From contig NC_092810.1 of assembly GCF_040954645.1 (NCBI RefSeq), positions 77,480,160 through 77,544,159 on the forward strand: a stretch of DNA of 64,000 nucleotides, given 5' to 3'. The translations under genes were made by a program, and so were the position numbers. Source of the DNA: Diabrotica undecimpunctata (Eukaryota; Arthropoda; Insecta; Coleoptera; Chrysomelidae). Positions 1-10,511 of the stretch are shown here, one piece after another. How positions within the stretch are numbered: the stretch's first letter is position 1; the number at the start of each line of letters is the position of its first letter. The notes beneath the pieces are model-generated. The model was not told the DNA's origin and did not search any database. It was given only the letters and a program-made list of their open reading frames with translations.

Positions 1-68
1 GAGGATAATAATTGTACAATAAATATTATTAAATTTACACCTTTTAGATTGAAACAGGAGATAGACTT

Positions 69-812
69 TTGCAAAATAATTTTGAGTCGATTTTTTTGCA
101 CTCAAGTGTATATCCCTGCTCTAGAACAAATGTTAAAACATTAAAATTATATATTAATCAATTTTTCGAAGAAATAGGACCATTTAGAAATTGCATAATA
201 GATAATGCTACATATTTTAACAACCAAAAATTTCGGACATTTTGTGAGAAAAAGGGAATCAACATTCATTTTACAAGTATCAGACATCCTGAGGCAAATC
301 CTGCAGAAAGATATATTAAAGAAGTTATAAAATATTTAAGGATACTGTGCCAAAACCAACATGAAACTTGGCAGCAACATATACCACAAGTAGAATATTT
401 TTTGAATAATACACATAATTTGAATACAGAGGAAGTACCAGAATATTTAATGTTTGGCCATATAGGAAACAGAAAGTTGATTAGTGAATATAATCAGGAT
501 ATGTTAGAACAAGTAATGCAGAAAGTGAATAACCGAATTAGGAGGAAAGCTGAAAAATATATCAGAAGACAAAATCGAAATATAAAAAAACCAATCACAT
601 TTCAAAAAGGAGACCAAGTGTTAATTCGTTCACTTAGAAAAAGTAATGTTAAAGAAAACCGTTGTAAGAAATTACAACCAATGTTTGAAGGTCCATATAC
701 AATTGAAAATCAGAATGGACTAAATAGTTATGTGTTAATAGATGCAGAGAACAGACTAAGAGGCATATTTCATATCAACGACATTTTTCAATATCATGAA
801 GAGATTGAATAA
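69..812 (+). pseudogene. Integrase C-terminal half of element A (partial)
   Basis: An open stretch of about 245 codons ending in TAA at 812. It covers the second catalytic Asp region (IIDNATYF), the zone with the third acidic residue (HPEANPAERYIKEV), and the C-terminal DNA-binding part (FQKGDQVLIRSLR, KKLQPMFEGPYTIE, RGIFHINDIFQY). The same motifs appear in the same order in element B. The first in-frame codon shown (TTG at 69) is not a real start: this is the tail of a pol polyprotein. Upstream, bases 1-68 in this frame hold stops, so the frame is broken near the window edge. Integrase inserts the cDNA copy into the genome. Only the C-terminal half is present, so function cannot be judged. 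Confidence 0.85.
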
Positions 813-1388
813 TATTTTCAATACCTTTAACACAAATATAATAACACTAATAACTTACTGATATATCCATTTTATTCAATAGACTTGATTTGTTAAATGG
901 TAGATGGTAGATTTCATTATTTTGAATCAATTTGACATCATACTTGTTGAATTTTGTATATATGGAAATTAATTTGTACCCTAAAAATCATAATTTGGGG
1001 TTAGACACAAAATTGATACTATAATTGCTATAAAAATGTCTTTCTAATATAATAAAGTGGAAAAACTTACCAATTTATATTGATGAAAGTTATTTTGAAT
1101 GGAAATAATTCCTAGATTTTGTCTATAAATAAACAGAACACAATATCCATTATATTTTTAATTAAGGTTATATTTTATTCTCTCCATTTGACATGACAGT
1201 TTGACCATAGAATAGCCGAACTGTGATCCGTTGTTCTCTGCTTTGATATAGACAGCGAACAGGGATGTATTTAACACATTTTAAATAAAAAAAAATTTTG
1301 ATTTATTAAATTTAATAAGGTATGAGAAAATTAATATTTAAAAAAATAATAAGTAAATTATTTATTTTAAATATTATTTTTGGGGTAT
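813..1388 (+). other. Non-coding internal 3' region of element A
   Basis: AT-rich sequence between the integrase stop and the LTR, with no frame longer than about 60 codons and no recognisable env. The last bases before the LTR (tttttggggtat) are the likely, weak, polypurine tract. Confidence 0.5.
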
Positions 1389-2653
1389 TGTGATGATTAG
1401 GGTTTATAGAAAATAATTTATAAGTTATATACTACATAATATTAGATATAAAAAAGTATTTGATTATTTTAAATAAGTTATATACTAGAGAATTTAATAA
1501 AAATATATTTATGTGAGGGTATTTTTAATAAATTAGCATATAATAAGTGTAAAAAGTTGTATTTTAATGTTGTAAATATATGTAAGTGAGCCATGTGCCT
1601 AGGCAACCAAAAATACTCTCGAATTGACAGATAGAAATTAATCATAATACGAATATAAAGTGGGGTTATAATAATATATTGTTTGAAATGTGTATTTTAT
1701 TAAATTAGAGTGTTAGTTACTAATTTGAATGTTTATTCTGATCTGAAAAGCCTAAATGTAAACAAAATTATTAATAGAAAAGAATGGAATTCTCTGGATC
1801 TCCGGAGATGGCCATGTTTGCGAAATGGTTTGTTCCAGAAAATTCAGACAAGTATTTAATAGAACTAAATAGAACATGATTTCTTACCAGATGGTTCTGG
1901 AATATCCAAAAAAGATATAAATACCCGTGATTTGGATTCAAGATGGAAGTTTTTAGTCAGAAGTCAGGCCAGTTTATTATGAAAGTCAATTGTTCACAGT
2001 TTTAGTAAGTCAGTCAAGCAGTTTAATAAGAAATATGAAAGTTAGTTGGAGATAGTCCAATTGTTTAATATAATTAAAAAAAGTATATTGGAAGAAATTA
2101 AATTATATTATGGTTGGAGATTAGTATAAATCAACTTATAATAATTGGATATTGGTATATTGAAAAGAAGAATAAATATAAATGCTGTTTGCTGGTTTGG
2201 TTGGTGGTGAAGAAAACTAAATCTTAAATTGGTAGAAGCTGATAATTGGAAAAAGTAATTTCACAAAAAACAAGGATAACTGAAGTACGAAGACATTCAG
2301 TGGTGATTAGAATCTATATAGTGGAAAACTGTTCATTTAGGCATTCAGTGAAAGAAAGGTACAAAATTTTGTTAATATAATTTAGTTAGTGTCATAACAA
2401 TTTCAATTTTGAAGATAGTTTGTTTAAATTTTACATTGTCTATAGAATTTAATTAGTTTTATAAGAATATCAATTTAAAGATAGTTTATTTTAAATTTAC
2501 ATTGGCTAAGTTAGATATATATGTGTGTTTCATAATAGTTATAATAAAGATAATTTAAAAAAGTACTTACAAGCTAATTCTTTGAGAACCGCGATAAAAA
2601 CCCTATATTATTAAAATACTCATTGCTCATCATTCAAACAAAAAACACATCAT

Positions 2654-2657
<4 letters not shown>
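1389..2657 (+). repeat. 3' LTR of element A
   Basis: The LTR begins TGTGATGATTAGGG and ends ATCATAACA, giving TG..CA termini. The boundaries were set by comparison with the inverted copy at 30891-32388, which starts and ends at the equivalent bases. It is about 1.27 kb here against about 1.5 kb in the solo copy, so indels separate them. A (TA)n array follows directly. Confidence 0.8.

Positions 2658-2738
<81 letters not shown>
2658..2738. repeat. (TA)n microsatellite
   Basis: About 40 uninterrupted TA units between the LTR of element A and a PLE 3' fragment. Confidence 0.99.
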
Positions 2739-2742
<4 letters not shown>

Positions 2743-3010
2743 AAAGGAGATAATGCTGGGAGATACCCTTTTATCCCTGAGGAAGCAAAATAAAACTCGG
2801 GTGCTTCGTTAGATGTGCTTTTTAATTAATAGTCTAAGTTTTTGTCAATGATTATTGACATCATCAGAGTAACCTACAAACAAATAAGAGAAACAAACAA
2901 TGAAGAGGTGGACACTAAGTATAAAAATAATAAAACACTTACCCAAATTATGGCAAAAAACTCAGTGACTTGGGTGGAAAACAAAGAAAGTATTATCTGT
3001 GTATATACTT
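2739..3010 (-). mobile_element. PLE 3'-end fragment
   Basis: Nearly identical to 14456-14729, which is the 3' end of the larger Penelope-like element on the minus strand. Both start directly after a (TA)n array with the same bases (gtgaaaaggagataatgc). Similarity stops at about 3010, so this is a 5'-truncated copy. A hammerhead-like motif lies at 2833-2868 (minus). Confidence 0.75.
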
Positions 3011-3688
<678 letters not shown>

Positions 3689-4391
3689 TTTGTATCATAA
3701 GCTATACAAGATGAGATCCATTTTGCAAGGCGAGATCCGATTTTGGATCTCACCTTGTATTCACGTGTATATAGTGATATCTCGATGTAACAATGATGGG
3801 GGTACAAGGAAATCGATTTTTGTCTGGATCTCATTTTGCACCCCTTTTGGCGAATTTTATATTGCAGTAGTTCCACGAAATTCGCTGTAGAGGTCAGGGC
3901 GAGTGATCCGTTGTGTATATGCTAAATATACATTTTGTAGACAACCCGAGATCCGGTAAACTTGGCAACATCGCAAATGAATTTTACAGTCAGCTCTCTC
4001 CCACCCCTCAGTTTATTTCTGGTTTGAATAATAATATTTACATTATTAAAGAGCTCTGTCCAGAAAGGCGATTGTCAAATATCTCGAGAACTAGACGTCG
4101 TATCGGAATATTGTTTATTTGTAGTATAATTTTTTTACAATTTTTCTTATATATCTTCTCCATTGTTCGTTTTACAAAAAATGTTAAAAATTTATTTTAA
4201 TCGCTTTTAAAAGATCTATAAAATAAACCCAACCGCTTTCAATTTGATTGAGAGTTATTAACACAAATCTATTTTGCATATCATTTATAATTAAGGGACC
4301 AACTATGCTGTTCACGTACTATATTGAGATTCCAAGGGAATATTTTTCAATATATGTAGTTCATTTCTGCTAAACTTGGACACTGTACGTC
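3689..4391. other. Left subterminal region with GAGATCC repeats
   Basis: Holds most of the left GAGATCC copies up to 3954. After that it is AT-rich with no domain that I recognise; the 95-codon frame at 3913-4200 has no recognisable motif. Confidence 0.45.
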
Positions 4392-4447
4392 AAATACACA
4401 CACACACGCACACACACACAAACACACACACACACGCGCGCGCGCGC
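4392..4447. repeat. (CA)n/(CG)n simple repeat
   Basis: Imperfect (CA)n running into (CG)n just before 4448. Confidence 0.9.
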
Positions 4448-5299
4448 TAGGCGTTCAACCCAACCCCTAGTGATATGTGTATACCACTGCTAGTCAGTGG
4501 GATCTACATGTCCGAAGATTAAACCGGTCTCGCTCCAGAAGAATCAATCATTCTGGTTCGGTACCTATCTGACTCCCAGGTTTTTCCTCCACCCCTTCAC
4601 TACGTCTGACATACGCAGTGAAGGCTTATGAACTTTACGTCGGGCGATTTGGGTAATAAACAACACTCTCCGTATCTACATGGTTGTGGTTAGGCCACCT
4701 AAAATCAAGGGGTAGCTAGATAGCTTTTCTCCCTAATTACTTTACTGAGTTTACTTTGGTGTTAGCATTACTTTGGACTGTTGTCCCTAAAAAAGTGTGT
4801 GCCCTGCACGGAGAGGCATCAACCTAAGTTGGTGTCCCTCCGCACAGGGAAAGTGTATGTTCGGTCACTCAGCTGCCGATTTGGCAAAATTTAATTTGTT
4901 CTCCTCGCCAGCTGGGCACCCGACTGGTCTGGCCACCGAGCCCATGCTTGTCGTACATGGCCTCGATGCTCAGAAAATCGCGGTGCTGGTCTCCCAAATA
5001 GACCTGCCTTAAGGGCCTAAGCCAAAATTTTGGCTGTACGAAGAGAACTTATGGTTCTCTTTGTACTCTCGCTTGGTGCATATGTGTGTGACAGGGTCAG
5101 TATCGCGCAGATTGTGGATTGAAGACCCGGAAAACTATGAATAGGTACTAAACTATTCCTTGCCACTATAATTTATTCGCAGTGTTAGAAGGTATTTTCC
5201 CGATTTTTATACTAATACTAAGACTAAAACTAAGATATTTTTTTTGTGAGCAAGGCCTGGTGTCCGGAACTCTAAAATGCCAAGACCCCAGTTCTTACC
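4448..5299. other. Unassigned, relatively GC-rich block
   Basis: Base composition is clearly richer in G+C than the surroundings. It contains a short inverted match (ccctgcacggagagg / cctccgcacaggg, near 4800-4850) and a 71-codon frame (4797-5012) with no known domain. It resembles the untranslated or 5' region of some LINE, but no RT or endonuclease motif is present. Directly after it comes the poly(T) that marks the 3' end of the minus-strand Jockey copy. Confidence 0.35.
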
Positions 5300-7525
5300 T
5301 TTTTTTTTTCTACTTCTAACCCGCGTTGCCTTTGACTACTCTGTGCCTATTTCAATACTCATTTGTCTTTATGGTATTGGGACATATCCAGCTATCTGTT
5401 GTTTAGGTCGTCTATATGTCATCCTGATATTTGCATCATAATCCGTTAGCTCTCTCAGCTTTCTGTTGGGGTGGTTTCTTATTTCGTTGAAGATCTCGTA
5501 TGCCTTTTCGTTCATTGTATGAAGGATTCTTTTCTGCTTTGTATCTCTGTATAGGTACCTTAGTGGTACATATCTCGGTACGTTTAGTGCTTCTCTAATT
5601 AGCTGGTTTTGTGCTACTTGAAGTTTCTTCCTGTTTGATTTACAGGTATGTCCCCACGCTGCTGATGCGTAAGTTAACGTTGGAAGGATTATGCTATTTA
5701 CTACCCTTATTTTTGTGAAGAAATTTAGCTTGCTTTTCCTGCCTATTAATGAGGCAAGTTGTATTAAGGGTCACTCCTAGGTATTTAGCTTGATTGCTCC
5801 ATTATACGTTTTCATTAGCTAGACTTAGTTCCATGTTTGGTATTTGTCCCTTTTTCTAAACATGACGGCCTGTGTTTTTTCCGGGTTGAGTGTTATTTTC
5901 CACTTTATACACCATGCATGTAATCGATTTAGAGAGCGTTCTAAGTCTCTTGTTGCGAAATTTACGTTTCTATTGCTTGTTGCAATTGCCGTATCATCTG
6001 CGTATAGGATGAGCAGTGTTTTGTGATCACTGGGTGTGTCTGCTGTATATATGGTACATAGGTACGGAGATAACACCGCTCCCTGTGGCACACCTGCCTC
6101 CAGAATCTCCGGTTCGTCAGGTATGATGCAAGGAGACATGTCATTGCCTCACTATATCCATATTGACTAATCTTATAAAGCAGGCCTTCATGCCAGACTC
6201 TGTCAAAGGCCTTACTGACGTCTAGGAAGGCTGCCGTAGTGTACATTTTCTCGTTGTATCCCTTAGTGATAAATTCGGTTAGTCTAAGTATTTATAGTTC
6301 GCAGGAGTGTCTGGATCTAAAACCGAACTGTGATTCTGGGATCGTTCCAATTATTTCTAACTCTGTTTGTAGTCTCTTTAGGATTATTCTTTCAGCTATC
6401 TTACTTAGTGATGATGGGAGACTTATTGGTCGATAATTCTGTGGAAAGCTCTCGTTTTTCCCCGGTTTTCCTATCATTATAACTTCTGCTTCTTTCCACC
6501 TGTCTGGAAAGTATCTTAGTCTTAGTATACCGTTAACTATATTCGTGATATACACTATGATTTTGTTTGGTACATTTTTAATTGCCCTGTTTGTGATTTT
6601 ATCTGGCCCGGCTGCTTTCTTTGGATTTAGTACTTTGATTAGTTCTTTAATTTCTTCTCTACTTGTGTGTTCTAGCCGATTATGCCCTTTCTTCTTCTTA
6701 AGCGTCTGGCGCTTCTTTCTACTTCCTCCGTGAAGTCTAGGTCTTCTGCCGGTTTTTCATATTATTGGATTCGAGTGTATTTCGCATTACTTCAACTTTT
6801 TCTTGTTCGTTATATACCATTCCATTTTCTCCGTGTAGGGGCGGTATGGGTTTTTTTTATCCTTTCTGAGTATTTTTGATACTTTCCAGAATGCAGATTT
6901 ATTCGGGTTTAATTCTTGGATATATTTGTCCCAATAGTCACTTCTGTGTTCATTTAGCCTTCTTTTGACTTCTCTGTCTAGTTCATTAGCAATTCTTTTG
7001 TCTTCTTGATTTCTTGTTCTTTGTGCTCTTCTTCTTTTCCTATTCTTTTCTTTAATGAGATCTTTTAGCTTATTTGATATTTCTTGGAATCTTCCTTTTT
7101 GTGTTGTTTTTGTTTCCGTTTTTGAGCTGGCATCGATAACATTTATTATTGTTTGTTCTAATCTTGTTATACGTTCTTCGAGTTCTTCTATGTTGTTAAT
7201 TGTTGGGATTGTCCCGATGTTTTCGCTCAGTACTCTTCTGAAATTAGGCCAGTTTGATTTCTTTATTTGATGGGGCTGCAGTGGATTTAGTTCCACTGCG
7301 CCTAGGGTCATGACGATTACGTTGTGTGTGGAATTGCCTTTATTTATTGATTTTATTTCGTATTGTTGCCCTATATTATGTAGAATTGCTAAGTCTACGT
7401 GCGAGGGAAGTTCTCCATGGAAGCATGTTGGGTCCATTGGACCCGCTACAGTGGTGTTGTTTTTGTTTTCGAGATAGGCACAGAGTCGTCTGCCGTTCGC
7501 ATTTGCCAGTCTATCAAACCAGTTG
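5300..7525 (-). pseudogene. Jockey-type LINE, 5'-truncated, endonuclease-RT relic
   Basis: Read on the minus strand, the frame starts inside the endonuclease (NANGRRLCAYLE, then PSHVDLAILHNI and NSTHNVIV, where SDH is usual). A basic linker follows, then RT blocks: NYRPISLPSSLSKIAERI, FGFRSRHS, FLDVSKAFDRVWHEGLLY, GVPQGAVLSPYL and the catalytic LYADDTAIA. Pieces lie at 7437-6787, 6555-6292, 6246-5962 and 6139-5825, in different frames with stops between, so the gene is dead. The + strand poly(T) at 5300-5309 is the poly(A) tail of the copy. The 5' break is at about 7510-7530, where it abuts the zinc-finger gene. No clear target duplication was found. PQGAVLSPYL and YADD fit the Jockey clade. 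Confidence 0.85.
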
Positions 7526-8752
7526 GGCGTAGTTCAGCTTTAAGTGCTTCTATCATAGTATAAATGCCATACAAATCTTGTAGAGGAATTAAAAATCTGC
7601 CTAATTCACGAATTTGATTTGAAACAGCACTTCTTATATGGGTCCTTTTATGCTTTCTTAAGTAATCTTCCGCATATTGGCATATTATTACATCTCCCTT
7701 TTCATTTAATGAAATTCGATCAGCCTGCATCGAATTAAAAATTTCAGATTTCAATCTTAATTTATCCAAAAATCTCTTTCGAGATTCTGTAAATGAAAGC
7801 ATGGTTTGGCCTTCACTTGCATATTTAATTACTGCTTTGTTTTCCTTATTATAATAACATTTTTTTGCATGTCGCTTCAGGGATTTTTGTTTATATAAAC
7901 CTTTGCAGTATATACAGGGTAAGTAATCTGCTGATACAGTATTAGAATTTGAAAAAGACGAAGGTCTCTGGACAGGTCTAATGGTATCGGCTGCATGCAA
8001 ATATGAAAAATTCCCTTGCTTTCTTAGGAGATCTAACATATGCTTTCTAGCAATATCTCTTTTGGGTAACATGGTTATTTTTAAAACACTCTCCTCTTTA
8101 GAATGTTTTCTAAAAATATGCCTCGAAAAATTTGTTACGTCCAAACTGCAGTATAGGCAGCGGTCTCTCTTGTTCCACACCCTTCCTTTCCGCAGACTAC
8201 ATTCTACAGTTTTGCCCTTCGAAGTGCTGACCTATTAAAAAAAGAAAATAAATCAGTCTACTAAAGTCAAGGGAATTATTTAAAACAAATCACTGTGAGA
8301 AATTCTTACTGACCAATATCTAAAAAATTACAACATTTAAAAAGCCACAGCATAGTTAATTTAAGACAGAACAAATTTATTGACAAATAAGTAAATAATA
8401 AATTTTTGTCAGTCGATTTACTCTACTATATGGAACGTATTTACTCTTGTGCAAAACTAATATTTTTATGTAAAAACACGATTAGAATGTTACAATGATA
8501 GCTTTTCTTATACAGATAAACTGTTAAGTTTAAATAATTTCCCCTTTTTAATTTTGTACATAAATAATAAACAAAAATAGCTTTGAGGATAGAATTCAAC
8601 AAATTCAATAAAACAGAGCATTTTAGTTATTCGGTTTATAAAGTTTATGTTGAATTATTTGGTTATATACAGAAAAATTATAATTATTACTTACCTTCTG
8701 TTATCTTTGAATTTTGTTTCACTAATTCAACTAACCGCTGCCCTCGAGACAT
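7526..8752 (-). pseudogene. Zinc-finger (MSRGQ/SRHIFRKHS) protein gene, 5' part, truncated
   Basis: Exon 1 at 8752-8695 begins with ATG and reads MSRGQRLVELVKQNSKITE, followed by a consensus donor (AAG/GTAAGT) at 8694. The second exon is open from at least 8201 to about 7526. It contains a C2H2-like finger (CLYCSLDVTNFSRHIFRKH), a second (CIYCKGLYKQKSLKRHAKKC) and a conserved IRELGRFLIPLQDL segment. The pyrimidine-rich acceptor at 8232 puts the frame out; an AG at about 8204 keeps it. The frame stops matching at about 7526, where the Jockey LINE begins, so the C-terminal half is gone. I recall a large, multi-copy, poorly described invertebrate protein family with this same N-terminus; some members seem to end in a tyrosine-recombinase-like domain, which I cannot check here. 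Its place inside 3663-14338 suggests that it is the gene of that element. Confidence 0.55.
8235..8694 (-). other. Probable intron of the MSRGQ gene
   Basis: Donor GTAAGT at 8694-8689 and a pyrimidine tract before AG at 8233-8232 (tttctttttttaatag). The end is uncertain because this acceptor shifts the frame; see the gene entry. Confidence 0.4.
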
Positions 8753-9061
8753 TTTTAAAATATAAAACACCGTAACCGCAAATAACTTTACTCCTTGAGT
8801 AGGAAATATGCAATACAAGACGAGCTCTGGTCGCTCGACTAATACCCTTTAGAGCTGGCAACAGTGTGGGATCTCGCGTTGATCGGAAAATATCTAAAAT
8901 TTTGTATATAAGTCTTCCCCTTCCCTTTTCAGCTACGGATCTCGTTTCGTTTTTAATTTATCAGAAAAATTTAACTTCAAAAATCTTTTCCCCTCTAAGT
9001 GTGCCATGATTAATATGTTAATTATAAAGATAGTTATGAACAATATACTCAAATAATTAAT
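8753..9061. other. Upstream flank of the MSRGQ gene and right subterminal repeats
   Basis: No open frame. Carries inverted GAGATCC at 8869 and 8937. Ends with the left copy of the I-LINE target duplication (9050-9061). The promoter of the gene would lie here, but no clear core motif is visible. Confidence 0.4.
9050..9061. repeat. Target-site duplication, left (I-LINE)
   Basis: caaataattaat, repeated at 14264-14275. The first base is ambiguous because the element tail ends in C. Confidence 0.8.
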
Positions 9062-9209
9062 CAGTATTCGTTGGACAGTTAACAGGTGAACATCGTTCGA
9101 TAAATCTGTGCCGTGTCCTTAACTAGTGCTATTATCAAATTAATAGGTATTTAATTTGAAAATAAACCAACCGATCTTCAAAAAAGGTAGGATCTAATTA
9201 TTTATTATT

Positions 9210-10511
9210 ATGAGTGAATCGGGGGGTGGTGTTGAGCCACCCCAGAATAATATATCATCAATGGATACGGAAGACAAAAGGTATATTAATTTAAATAATA
9301 GATATAAAATAAATGATTCAGGGTATTATAATGTCTTTGTAGAATCTACAGACAAAAACTTGTCCCGTTTATCACCAGTACGTGTCGGTCATTATCTATT
9401 TAAAAACCAATATTTTAAACACGATGTACTAGACATTAAACCTGTTGGCAGAAATAAGGTAAAAGTAATTTTTAAAACTTATACTTGCGCAAATTCTTTA
9501 ATTGAACATGAGCTTATTAAGGATAATAAACTTGTAGCGTATATTCCATCATTTTTTACTCAAAAGAAGGGAATTATTAGGGAAGTCGATACGTTTTTGG
9601 ATGAAAAGTATATTTTAGAAAATATTGTTTCAGATAAAAATGTTGTCGAAGTAAAAAGGTTAAAACGGAAAATAATTGATTCGGATAATGAAACAATTCT
9701 TGTACCTCGCCAGATGGTCATTCTGACATTTGAAGGAAATAGCATTCCTAAGACTGTTAATTTAGACTTGGTTAGGTTTAATGTTGAACAATATATATAT
9801 CCGGTTGTTCAGTGTTTTAATTGCTTTCGTTTCGGTCATACTGCTCGGCAATGCAAATCAACATCAAATCGTTGTAAAAAATGTAGTCAAACTCATAATA
9901 ATAATGAAACATGTACTAACTCCCTATTTTGTTTACATTGCAACTCCACTGAACACAACTCACTCTCTAAACAGTGTCCTGCATTTAAACACCAATACAA
10001 AATAAAATCAATAATGGCTTTAGAAAACACTACCTTTAAAGAGGCAGAAACCATAGCTAACAATCCTTCATACGCCAAGGTAACTACAAATAATAGATTC
10101 GGTATCCTCAATACTATACAAAATTTCCCCGCCTTAACCCCTAACATCCCTGAAGGTACAAATCAAAATCAATCCTATGTACCTACCATTAAAAAAACAA
10201 GAAACAAGCGTAAAGCTATATCTCCTACTGCGATCAAAAACGCACCAACTTTCCCAAGATTTCCAAATGCTACAAACACCTCATCCCAACCTATAATCCC
10301 TAATCCCTACAGGGACGAGTTTATGGCGTATAAAGAAAAAATAGAATGTAAAATAATCAATGAAATTCCAGCCTTGATAGAAAATATCATCAAGAAAATT
10401 AACCCTAAAATATTTTTACCTAACTTACAAAAAAATACAAAAGAAGAAATTGAAAAAATGTTGAACAACCTAACAGATATTGAAAGCGATGGGGAACAAC
10501 AGGACATTTAA
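9210..10511 (+). CDS. LINE ORF1: gag-like RNA-binding protein with three zinc knuckles
   Basis: 433 codons from ATG at 9210 to TAA at 10509-10511. The middle holds three Cys-His knuckles in series: CFNCFRFGHTARQC (CX2CX4HX4C), a variant CKKC...H...C, and CLHCNSTEHNSLSKQC. This arrangement is typical of ORF1 proteins of I and Jockey elements, which coat the element RNA and take part in returning it to the nucleus. The N-terminal 190 residues look like the RNA-recognition-like fold region of this family (not verifiable here). The C-terminal part is rich in Asn, Pro and Lys. The end overlaps the start of ORF2 by 23 bases in another frame, suggesting coupled translation. Confidence 0.92.
   Translation: MSESGGGVEPPQNNISSMDTEDKRYINLNNRYKINDSGYYNVFVESTDKNLSRLSPVRVGHYLFKNQYFKHDVLDIKPVGRNKVKVIFKTYTCANSLIEHELIKDNKLVAYIPSFFTQKKGIIREVDTFLDEKYILENIVSDKNVVEVKRLKRKIIDSDNETILVPRQMVILTFEGNSIPKTVNLDLVRFNVEQYIYPVVQCFNCFRFGHTARQCKSTSNRCKKCSQTHNNNETCTNSLFCLHCNSTEHNSLSKQCPAFKHQYKIKSIMALENTTFKEAETIANNPSYAKVTTNNRFGILNTIQNFPALTPNIPEGTNQNQSYVPTIKKTRNKRKAISPTAIKNAPTFPRFPNATNTSSQPIIPNPYRDEFMAYKEKIECKIINEIPALIENIIKKINPKIFLPNLQKNTKEEIEKMLNNLTDIESDGEQQDI

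Larger units (their letters stand above)
1..2657 (+). mobile_element. LTR retrotransposon A, 3' portion (Ty3/gypsy type)
   Basis: The window opens inside an LTR element. It shows the end of integrase (69-812), a non-coding internal tail (813-1388) and a 3' LTR (1389-2657), after which a (TA)n array begins at once. Its integrase is clearly related to that of element B (50061-52241, minus), sharing motifs such as TSIRHP and ERYI-EVIK, but the LTRs differ. The 5' LTR, gag, protease and RT lie outside the window. A solo LTR of the same family lies inverted at 30891-32388. Confidence 0.85.

Noticed and set aside
4797..5012. 71-codon frame in the GC-richer block as a small gene
   Set aside because: No domain, no similarity that I recognise, and the length is expected in GC-richer sequence.
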